A stretch of DNA of 64,000 nucleotides. Origin: Purshia tridentata (Eukaryota > Streptophyta > Magnoliopsida > Rosales > Rosaceae). Under the pieces are notes generated by a model that was not told where the DNA came from, ran no database searches, and saw nothing but the letters and a program-made list of their open reading frames with translations. A program made the translations under genes and the position numbers. The stretch is from NCBI GenBank assembly GCA_003254885.1, contig QANT01008032.1:1-64000 (forward strand), given 5' to 3'. This document shows, piece after piece, positions 1-9,355 of the stretch; the first letter of the stretch is position 1; every line of letters begins with the position of its first letter.

Positions 1-1888
1 GTTGTTTTTGTTGAAACCCTAGCGAAATCGAAATTACATTCCTTGGATGAAAGTAATGGCAAGGGGCGTAAATAAAACAAAAGGCAGAGGAAAAAATAAA
101 AGAGAGAGCGAAATGACCAAAATAGCCCAAGTAACCCCACTAATTACAATGATATGTGACCAAATAAAATAAAGACAGGGGCAAAACAGTTATTTCAAGC
201 TACAGTTTAGCTACAGTAATTTGGCTTCACCATGTTTAGTATATATGGTTTATTTTTGCAAACTTGTTTGGGCCATATTTTTACATTGGCTGGAATATTG
301 ATCGGAATGGAATTAAGAGGATAAAAGGGCCAGATTATCTTTGAGTTAGCAAGAATGATGCAACGGCTTTGGTTTCAGCCAAAATCAAACACTTGATGGG
401 TGTTTGAATTGCAAGAAATGTTGAGACGGGTCTAGCCTAACTGAATGGAAGACTAAGCTGATATAAGAATAATAAATTGCTAACTACTCAGACAAAGATG
501 TGACTTGTGGCTTCAATTATTCACGAATTTTTCGACAAAGTGAAACGTCGAAATTTAGGATCCTAAGACTTCAACGTTAACAAGATGAAACGAAGTGTGA
601 TGTAGGTTTAAGGTTGCCCTTTAGTCCTTGAGTGGTATGGTAAAGGAATTAAGCAAATTCATGAGTGTGGTCATATTCCCTATGATTCAATCCTTTTCAA
701 GTTTGTAAAGATAGAATTCTAGAAATTGATTTACAAATTTCTTTTCTTTATTGCTTCTGTTTGCTTTTATTTGTCCTACTATATGTGACCAAGTGAGTGG
801 CTACTAGTTTTATTCTTGTTTTGCATAATCTTCAAGCTGTAGTAGATTGGTTTCTTGGTAGCTATATCTGCGTCTCATATCTTGCTCCAGTAAATTTGGT
901 TCTTGTAGACAATTACACTTTTATTTCTTTTTGAAATGAAACAACAAAGACTTCCCAAAAATTGTTCAAAATTAGTAATTGGTTAAGAAATTTTTGCGAT
1001 AAACACCTTTTTGAAGCCTTACTCTTGCTCCTTCCTTGGTTTTTTTTTTTTTTGGCCTCTGCTCCTTCCTTGGTTATTAAGTTTCCAAAATTAGTCAACT
1101 TTTTTGAATATTTTGAAAGTTAGCACACTTTTTGGAAAAGTAGTAATTGGTTGGAAAGAAGTGATTTTTGCAATAAGCATATGTTTGAAGCCTTACTCTT
1201 ACTCCCTTCCTTGGTTATTAAGTTTGTAAAATTAGCACGCTTTTTTTAATATTTTGAAAATACTATAAATTTAAGTCAAATAATCATTTTGGTCTCTATA
1301 ATATGGTGGTTATTTTAATTTCGTCTTTGTTTTTTTTAATTTTTCAACTATACCCCTTTCTTAAAGTTCTAGTTCTACCATCTTAAAAAAAGATTCGTGA
1401 AGAATAAAGAGTACATACTACATACATTGTTGTTGATTCAGAATCATTATAGCTGGTCACTAGGTTTGCTTTATTCCATTTTTCCACATCTCTTAGTATA
1501 GATTAAAAGATTCAACCAATTGGTTAAAATGCTGCACATCACCAGCTCCATCAGCGGACCACTTTATCGTACAATTCTCCCACATAATTGTACAAGTAAA
1601 GACTAAAGGGTGTGAATGGGAATCAAAGTCTTCGAAAAGGGTGTGAGTGGAAAGATCAACCCATGAGTTATGAGTCATGACACAAAAGTGTAAAGAGTGT
1701 AAAAATCAATTCTTCCCTGAGAAGGTTAGGCACTGTAGCATCTCTATAACTTTTGCCATTTTGTTGTTATTTATATTGAAGTGACTTACTTCATTTTTAC
1801 TTCAACCAACATCTGAGTTACCCTCTTCTTCTTCTACTTCTTCTTCTTCTTCCTAACCAGACGAGCTAAGTGTCAAAAGATCGAAATT
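1..1888. other. Intergenic region upstream of the DRP4 gene
   Basis: No convincing gene was found. The stretch is AT-rich and contains an imperfect direct repeat, listed separately. A CT/CTT-rich leader at about 1820-1857 and a weak TATA-like run near 1769 lie just before the DRP4 start codon and probably belong to its promoter and 5' UTR. The first 30 bases contain a plant UTR-like run (aaaccctag), which could be the edge of a gene outside the window. Confidence 0.5.
971..1259. repeat. Imperfect direct repeat, two copies of about 120-150 bp
   Basis: Two adjacent segments (about 971-1117 and 1139-1259) share the same order of phrases: a 'tagtaattggtt' start, a 'gaagccttactctt' middle, then 'ccttccttggttattaagttt' and an 'aatattttgaaa' end. 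The first copy carries an extra T-rich insertion with a second 'gctccttccttgg'. It looks like a local tandem duplication that has since diverged. No coding potential is evident. Confidence 0.6.
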
Positions 1889-3898
1889 ATGAGCGACTCA
1901 AAAACCAAAGCCTGGACCATGAGTTTAGAAGATGAAGGGTCATCATCAGTAACACAAGAACAACAACATAATGCACCTATTGTGTCATCCTACAATGAAA
2001 AAATCCGCCCTCTGCTTGATGCAGTTGACAAGCTCCGGACCCTTATGGTAATGGAGGAAGGGATTCAGCTCCCCACCATTGTTGTGGTGGGGGACCAGTC
2101 ATCTGGAAAGTCAAGCGTCCTTGAATCACTTGCCGGCATCTGCCTCCCACGTGGCCAAGGCATCTGTACCAGGGTACCCCTTGTCATGAGGCTCCAACAC
2201 CACTCCGAACCTGAACCAGAGCTTTCCTTGCACTACAATGACAAGGTTGAACGTACTGATGAGGAGCACATATCTGAAGACATTGTCAATGCCACTAATG
2301 CGATTGCAGGGGATGGTAAGTTAATTTCTAAAACCCCATTGACTCTGCTGGTGAAAAAGAATGGTGTTCCGGATTTGACAATGGTGGATCTCCCTGGAAT
2401 CACTAGAGTTGCTATTCGTGGCCAGCCTGCGGATATTGAATATCAAATTAAAGATATGATCATGGACTATATAAAACCAGAGGAGAGCATCATTCTGAAT
2501 GTCTTGGCTGCTAATGTTGATTTCACCACCTGTGAATCCATCAAGATGTCGCAGAGTGTGGATAAAACTGGTGGGAGGACTCTGGCTGTGGTTACGAAAG
2601 TGGATACGGCACCTGACGGGCTACAAGACAAGGTAACATCAGATGATGTCAATATTGGTCTTGGTTATGTCTGTGTAAGGAATCGGATTGGTGATGAAAG
2701 CTATGAGGAGGCAAGGAATATTGCTGACCAACTCTTTGAAACTCATCCTCAACTATCAAAGATTGACAAATCTATGGTTGGGATTTCAGTTTTGGCCCAA
2801 AAGTTGGTGCAAATTCAAGCCAATAGCATAGCTAGACTCTTGCCGGATATTGTGAAGAAGATCGATGACAAGCTGACTTATTCCCTCTCGGAGCTCAACA
2901 AAATGCCAAAGTGCCTGTCTTCTGATGCTGAGGCCATGACTGCTTTTATGCAGATCATTGGGTTGTCGAAAGAATCGCTCAGGAAAATTCTTATGAGAGG
3001 GGAATTTGATGAGTACCCAGATGAGAAGAACATGCATTGCACTGCTCGGCTGGTGGAGAAACTCAATCAGTATGCAACCGAACTCCACAACTCTGCTGAA
3101 AGTGACCCCAAAAATAATTTCTTGATGGAGGAGATTAAGATTTTGGAGGAAACAAAAGGCATTGGCCTTCCGAATTTTATTCCCAGGAATGCTTTTCTTG
3201 TTATTTTGCAGGGAAAAGTGAAGGGAATTTCAAGCATTCCCATCAGGTTTGTTGAGCAGGTGTGGAATTATATTGAGGAAGTGGTTCTTTCTGTGTTGAT
3301 GCGTAATGCAGACAACTATCATCAGCTTCAGATGTGTACCAGACGAGCTGGCCGCAATCTAATAACCAAGATGAAAGAAAGGTCGATTAAGTGGATGATG
3401 GAGATTGTGGAAATGGAGAAGCAGACTGATTATACATGTAATCCAGAATATGCATCTGAATTGCGAAGGCTCATGGCTGGGCAAAGTGAATTCACCGACA
3501 GAGTCTTGAATCGTACATGTCTCTCTGAGATAATAGTAGAGGGTATTGGGGCGGTTCAAACTGGAGTTCTTCGGCAGCACCAACATGTTGATCTATATCA
3601 GGCTTTTGACTTGAAAATGCGGATTACTGCATATTGGAAGATTGTTCTGAGAAGGTTGGTTGATTGTATGGCATTGCATTTGCAGCTGAGTGTTGCAAAC
3701 CTTGTGAACAAAGACATAGAGATGGAGATCGTTAATGAGTTCATGGGGCCATATGGTGGTGCGATTGAGAGGATGTTGGAGGAAACTCCATCAGTTGCAG
3801 GGAAGCGTGATAAGCTCCAGAAGAGCATCAAAAAGCTCAAGGAATGCAAAGAGGTTGTGGGTAAGATCATGGATGGCATTATTACTAATGCTGCTTAA
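1889..3898 (+). CDS. DRP4C: Dynamin-related GTPase, DRP4C-like, intronless
   Basis: A single uninterrupted 669-residue frame encodes a dynamin-superfamily large GTPase. The GTP-binding motifs are visible in order: P-loop GDQSSGKS (68-75), switch-I threonine in GICTR (91-95), DLPG (167-170) and TKVD (236-239). The remainder matches the dynamin middle/stalk region and a C-terminal GTPase effector domain. There is no PH or proline-rich domain, as in the plant DRP4/Mx-like group. These proteins assemble on membranes and hydrolyse GTP; the specific role of DRP4 members is poorly known. Being intronless is usual for this group. The start is the first ATG of the frame, after a pyrimidine-rich leader. 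The gene stands alone, with more than 3.5 kb of non-coding DNA downstream. The family call is firm; the 4C label is by resemblance only. Confidence 0.93.
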   Translation: MSDSKTKAWTMSLEDEGSSSVTQEQQHNAPIVSSYNEKIRPLLDAVDKLRTLMVMEEGIQLPTIVVVGDQSSGKSSVLESLAGICLPRGQGICTRVPLVMRLQHHSEPEPELSLHYNDKVERTDEEHISEDIVNATNAIAGDGKLISKTPLTLLVKKNGVPDLTMVDLPGITRVAIRGQPADIEYQIKDMIMDYIKPEESIILNVLAANVDFTTCESIKMSQSVDKTGGRTLAVVTKVDTAPDGLQDKVTSDDVNIGLGYVCVRNRIGDESYEEARNIADQLFETHPQLSKIDKSMVGISVLAQKLVQIQANSIARLLPDIVKKIDDKLTYSLSELNKMPKCLSSDAEAMTAFMQIIGLSKESLRKILMRGEFDEYPDEKNMHCTARLVEKLNQYATELHNSAESDPKNNFLMEEIKILEETKGIGLPNFIPRNAFLVILQGKVKGISSIPIRFVEQVWNYIEEVVLSVLMRNADNYHQLQMCTRRAGRNLITKMKERSIKWMMEIVEMEKQTDYTCNPEYASELRRLMAGQSEFTDRVLNRTCLSEIIVEGIGAVQTGVLRQHQHVDLYQAFDLKMRITAYWKIVLRRLVDCMALHLQLSVANLVNKDIEMEIVNEFMGPYGGAIERMLEETPSVAGKRDKLQKSIKKLKECKEVVGKIMDGIITNAA

Positions 3899-5868
3899 CT
3901 CGTTGGTTTGCTGGAGTATGGTGGTCTGTTTGTAGTCTAATATAAAATGCAAGAGCAATTGTCTAATGCAGTTGCTGAGTATGGATAGTAGTAGTTTCTT
4001 GGATTTCGTAGTGTGTGTTAATTTTTCTTTTGGCTTGAAGTGTTTGCTAATCTAGTAATCTTAGGTTAGTCAAGTCTTTTAATCTTATTGTACTTTGTTA
4101 TTTGCTGCTAATCCTAGTGTTGTGATGCTTTATTTATACCAATGTTTCTTTTCTTTTCCGTAAATAAACAATCTATTAAACCAAAGAAAGAATTACAAAG
4201 GGGCAAAGCCCAGCATAAACAGCCACTAGAAATAGGAAAACTGAAACAAAGAAAAGAAAAACCCAAGCAGCCATTTTTTCCCACCAGCAACAATCAAATT
4301 AAAACAGCAACCACCAGCTAGTTATAGAGACAGATTGTTGAGCCACTTGAAAACACAAGAAATTAATAAAAGCTCATTCCAAAGAGCAAACAACATTATA
4401 AGTATTAACGATCAACCAAAGTACAACCCAACAAAGTCTTCAAGAAGGTTTCCACTCTTGGATTACTATAGGACAGGGGGACTGCATGTGCCCTGTGGGT
4501 TAGTCAGGTGTTCTAAGAAAGTAACTTATGGCTTATTGTTATAAAAAGAGCCACTTAACTTATTTCCATATAATCTTCTAGCCCATAAATTAATACTGAT
4601 TATAAGAAAAGTTACTTTTCTCTAAAGTTGCTCATTGGTTCCCCTGCAATATAGGTATCTCATTAAAAAAAAAATTATTTTTGTTTTGTTTTCATTAGTT
4701 CTCTTATATATGATCAAAATATTTGGTTTTATGAAGCTATGTTTTGAATATTTCAGTATTAAGAGGATTCATGATTGGGTACAAGCTGAAGTTAGAAATT
4801 TAACATTACTGTTATACCAACCATGGTTTGCTTATATGAATCAGTTCATTATGCTACAGAAACGTATTGTGGCTGGTTGATCAGTGGAAAAACTTTTGAA
4901 TAAATTCATTAAGAACTAAATGTGTAACTATCATTGCGTTTTTTTCTTGGCTTTCTTTTTTTATATTCATTCGTCTACTTCCATTTGTGTCCTGCACTTC
5001 TACTTACTAGATCTGTGCTCTTTTTGTGAATTCTTTTAAGCATTCAAATGATTATGTATTGGGATGCAGCTGGACATGCACAACAGTTGGGTTGATATAG
5101 AGTTCAACAAAAATAATAAAAATAAATAATAAATTAATGGAAGTGCCCTTGCCCTGATAATCATATAGTAAGAAATGCTGTGTTATTTATTGTCTGATTT
5201 ACAAACTTCATGGTATTCTTCACAAGATTCAGATGATGATCGACATTTATGACTGTGGTTTGTCGGATTTGACTCTAGAATGAGAGGTACCAGCTTACAA
5301 TCTGATTTTATGATCAAGATGATGATACTAATTATTGTGTTTTATTGGATTTCTACTCAATAATAAGAAGGGATCATCGTTCAAAGAATTTGGTTTAGTT
5401 TAGTGTTTACTATTCTATATATGGTGAACTTTATTCACTTAGTAGCAGGACTGAAACTAAAATCATGTTTACTAGTTGTTATTCTAGAACTGTGTAAAAA
5501 ATGCTGCAATTTGACAAATGTCGAAGCTTTCATAGTTTGTCTATATCATATTGGTGATGATTCTGGAAGCCAGCATCAAGAGCCTGATTCTGGCTCCTTA
5601 ATTACTTGAGGAAAGCTTCTGGATTACATATTTCTGACTTATGAGGTTGCTAGAAGTTAATTTTTCAATTTTTGTTACTACAAAATCAAACAAGAATAGT
5701 GGGAGTATTATTACAGTCTTAGCTGTTAGTATATTATGTTTGAGTTAATTATACTGTAATTTCTAGCTCTTTACTTTGACATGAATAGTTTTTAATTGAC
5801 AATTTAATTAAGTAGGATTATTTCTTTGGGTGTTTTTTTTAAAGCCCATTTCAGAAAATTTAATGTTT

Positions 5869-6234
5869 ATTCGGCCCAACCGCTACAGTGAATTACTGTA
5901 GCAGACCACTTTTAAAAAACCCTATGCTATAGTAACGGCGTTATTGTAGTGACGTTACTGTAGCGCTACAGTATCTTCGAGAATTGTTACTGTTAGACAG
6001 TAACAATTCTTATTTTTCAAAAAACCTAAAAATAGCAGACCACTTTTAAAAAACCCTATGCTATAGTATTCGGCCCAACCGCTACAGTGAATTACTGTAG
6101 CAGCCCACTTTTTTAAAAACCCTATGCTACAGTAACGGCGTTATTGTAGTGACGTTACTGTAGCGCTACAGTATCTTCGAGAATTGTTACTGTTAGACAA
6201 TAACAATTCTTATTTTTCAAAAAACCTAAAAATA
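5869..6234. repeat. Tandemly duplicated 199-bp palindrome-rich repeat
   Basis: Copy 1 (5869-6067) and copy 2 (6068 to about 6234) begin with the same 'attcggcccaaccgctacag' phrase, at an offset of 199 bp. Each contains short inverted repeats: ctacagt...actgtag, a 'gttactgtagcgctacagta' palindrome, and gttactgttagacagtaac. The last 36 bp of copy 1 repeat an internal segment of the same copy. This looks like the terminal or subterminal part of a non-autonomous DNA transposon, but no flanking target-site duplication was identified. Confidence 0.7.
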
Positions 6235-6327
6235 ATGTAACTTATACAAATTTTACATTTTTTTTTGTATGTATAAACACATCAAAAATAACATAAAAAC
6301 TCTTTTTTTTTTTTCATATCTAAAAAA

Positions 6328-6513
6328 TTGTTACTATCAAGCAGTAACAATCACCTTATTGGTATTGTCAAACAGTAACAATCACCTTATTGGTATTGTC
6401 AAACAGTAACAATCACCTTATTGCTACTGTCAGACAGTAACAATCACCTTATTAATACTGTTTGATAGTAACAATCATAATATTGTTACTAGCAAACAAT
6501 AACCATCATAGCC
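6328..6513. repeat. Minisatellite with a 31-bp unit
   Basis: About five units with a 31-bp period are visible; for example 'ggtattgtcaaacagtaaca' recurs at 6361 and 6392. Later units have drifted. Each unit carries a small hairpin-forming inverted repeat (gttactg/cagtaac). The units share the tgttactgt/acagtaaca words of the repeat block immediately to the left, so the two probably arose from one element. Confidence 0.75.
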
Positions 6514-7725
6514 TCACAATAATAAATTGTGACTGACAAACAATAAGAACCAAAAACATTTTCCTAACATTGCCACTGGAGTTGCTGCAATAAGTATTGC
6601 CACAACACCGCCAATGACATGACCAACCAAGTAAGAACTAGAAAATTCTATTTCGAATACTAAATCAATTGAAAAGGTCAAACTATCAAAGATAACTTTG
6701 TTAAAAAAAATATGCAGAGATTCAAAGAGCATTCAATGAAAAGGCCAAAATGAGCTCAGAGAAAAGGAAACACAGTGGACCTCCTTGCTTGGCATTACAA
6801 TTGCCGAGGCCTCCTCTCTCTCTCATCTTCGATCAAGGCTTGCTTGGCATCCAAAACCCAACTAACATGAACTGGCCATGAAAAGACCCAGGCCATAAAA
6901 TTAGAAAAGTAGAGCATATCGCCCAGGCCCCTGTTCATTTCTATTTCTTTTGTTTCTTATTTTTTGTACACACAAGGACAGTGAAAGCGTACAACATTCA
7001 AAATACACTCTCTTCATTTGATTTGGAATTTCTTGTAACACCGGGAAAAGAGAATCAAATAATCTAACGTAGCCACCAGAGAGCCTCCATCTCCAAAGCC
7101 GTCCAAATAAAAGCAACGTGTCCAGTACACGAATCTGATGCTCCCAACTCTATTTTAACTGTGTGATCCCTCGAATAAAAGCCAGGTTTATCAGGTTTAT
7201 TGGGTTTTATCAAGATCCCTAAGACAAAAACCAAAATCAGAATGAGAGCGATGCTTTTGGGGGGGCTGACCTGATCTGTTTTGATAGATCGAAAGAGTAG
7301 GAGATAGAGACAGAGGAAGAAGAAGGTAGATAAAGAGTGAGAGACAGAGAAGAAGGCGAATGAAGAGAGAGAGATGAAGGAGGGAGAAAAAGAGTGACGG
7401 AAAAGACGAACGGAAAGGAAGAGGAATGTTAAGATGTGGACCGAATTAAGTATTATTGAACCTCTTTCAAAACATGAAAAAACATGTAGGTTTTAAATGT
7501 AGAGAAAGCCTAAATATGGGTTTTATAATCATTTACTTTATAATTTATATCAATATTTTATCTGGTGTTGACGTGGCGTGAATAAATTTTGCCTTGTGTT
7601 AAATAATAATGACGTGGCTTTCTCTCCACAGCCACCAATAGCTGAGTGGTCGCTGATAACGGAACCCGCCCTTCCTGAAATCCAGATAAACAAAACAATC
7701 CAAACGAGGGACTAACCACATCCCC

Positions 7726-8751
7726 ATGGCCACCACCATCAACCTTTCATTTCCCCACCTCTCTCTTCCATGCCGCAACCACCACCACCTCCCTACTACC
7801 TTCTTCACTGTTCCGACTCGGGGTCGACTCAGCCTGAGAACTCGGGCTCTGGGCAGCGACATGGTGGGTGACTTTGGGGCCAGAGACCCTTTCCCGGCAG
7901 AGATAGAGAGTGGGTTTGGAGAGAAGGTGCTGGGCAACCTTGACACAGAGCACAAGATCCTCATCCCCAATTTGTCTTCTCTCTCTCTGGCCCTGCAAGA
8001 TTGCACCCCTGTCTCTCCTCTGCAACCCCCTATGCTTGAGGACGACGCCCACAAACTCCTCAGGAAGGTCAGTTTTGTCATTTACATCCCCAATTTTGTA
8101 TGCTATGCTCATATGGTGTTTGATGAAATTACTGTGCATCTCTGTCTTTTTGCTTACCTACGAAGTACCCTATTTGGCTCTGTTTGTAAAGTTCAGGAAT
8201 TTTTGGTTGTCTGTTTTAGAATTGAGCTTGAAGCTATTGTAAGGTGGAAATAAGAGACATTTTTTCCATTTGGGTTTGTTTCCGAAAAATGGATATTTGA
8301 TTCTTTGTAACCAAATTTGAGCTCTAGCTTTGTTGTGAATTCTTGCTAAAAATAGCTCTTTTATGTCTTTTTTATGTAGGTTATTGGGTGGAGATTGATA
8401 GTTGAAGAAGGTACACTCAAATTACAATGCTTGTGGAAATTGAGAGATTACAAATGTGGGGTTGAGCTGATCAACAGGATTTATAAGGTTGCAGAAGCTG
8501 CAGGGCATTTCCCAAATCTTCACCTGGAACTACCCAACCAAGTTAGAGCTGAGCTATGGACATCTTCCATTGGTAAGCTTCTTATTAACTTGGTAGAAAT
8601 TTTCATGAGGCCATTTGCTTGCAACACCATTTGTGACCTTACCAACTTCACTATTGCAGGAGGATTGAGTATGAATGATTTCATTGTAGCTGCCAAAATA
8701 GACGAGATAAAGACATCGGATCTTGTTCCCAGAAAAAGAGTTTGGGCATAG
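7726..8751 (+). CDS. RAF2: RAF2 / pterin-4a-carbinolamine dehydratase-like plastid protein
   Basis: Three exons (7726-8067, 8380-8572, 8660-8751) join in phase to give about 208 residues. The first 40 or so residues are rich in Ser, Thr, His and Arg with few acidic residues, as in a chloroplast transit peptide. A motif-rich leader with 'GDFGARDPFP' follows, then a C-terminal PCD fold including GWRLI, 'CGVELINRIYKVAEAAGH' and 'SSIGGLSMNDF'. The order and wording match Arabidopsis At5g51110 as I recall it; that protein is called RAF2 (Rubisco assembly factor 2) or SDIRIP1. The inferred role is stromal help in assembling Rubisco. Two of the three histidines of the catalytic PCD site appear replaced, so enzymatic dehydratase activity is doubtful. 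The SMYD4-like gene follows 600 bp downstream on the same strand. Confidence 0.9.
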
Positions 8752-9355
8752 TTGAAGCATTTTTGTTGACTTCATCAAGAGGCCCCAAAAAGAGAATTCT
8801 GTAATATGGATTTTTGTCAGCGCCCAATTGCCACAAAGGGTCAAGTTCCTATAAAAATGTTAGAAGAGAAGATTATTAGCTTCCTTTTAAGTTTGTGCTA
8901 ATGGATAATTTTGTTTATTTTAGTGGGGGTTAAAGTACAATCACTCTAATTCCTTTGATGTGCCATCTTATAACAACCTTCCAACGTACCCTTAGTGCTG
9001 TTTTCCTTTCTAAAATTTTTTTTTAAAATACAGTAGTTGAATATCTAGTTGAAAGGAATGTAGAATCAACCGCTTTAGACCGAAATTCGATTTTCCCTCC
9101 AATTAAAAAATAAATAAAATTTAATCAAGTGCGAAAAGACTAATTGAGAAATTTCTTGTTGTATACTTGTATCTTTTGTATGATGAATCCCATTATAAAA
9201 AAATTAAAAATAAAAAAATAGAAGAAAAAAACCTCACCGCCTCCCGCCCTAAAAAAAGGAACTCCCACCGCCTATATAAAAGCGAGTAGTAGCGGGTGGC
9301 AAGTAGCCGTTAAGCGAAGTTCCAAAGTGAAGAAGAGTAGCTAAAAACCGCGGTG
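8752..9355. other. Short intergenic region between RAF2 and SMYD4-like genes
   Basis: This holds the presumed RAF2 3' UTR and the SMYD4-like promoter. No further gene was seen. The run from 9000 to 9230 is A/T-rich. Confidence 0.5.
9272..9279 (+). promoter_or_regulatory. Probable TATA box of the SMYD4-like gene
   Basis: The sequence 'ctatataaa' lies about 80 bp before the start codon at 9356, in a local GC-richer stretch. The spacing would give a 5' UTR of roughly 50 nt. It was identified by pattern and position only. Confidence 0.5.

Larger units (their letters stand above)
3899..7725. other. Intergenic region between DRP4 and RAF2
   Basis: No gene can be supported. The first 250 bp are probably the DRP4 3' UTR. 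A possible reverse-strand LINE tail lies at about 4140-4330, and a palindrome-rich repeat block occupies about 5869-6513. A purine-rich (GA) tract lies at about 7280-7430. The sequence in between is AT-rich with only short chance frames. Confidence 0.5.

Noticed and set aside
2786-3088. Antisense open frames within the DRP4 gene
   Set aside because: They are shadows of a strongly conserved GTPase frame on the other strand and resemble no protein.
7280-7430. GA-rich tract that could be a gene leader
   Set aside because: No start codon with a supported frame follows before the RAF2 gene; it reads as low-complexity repeat.
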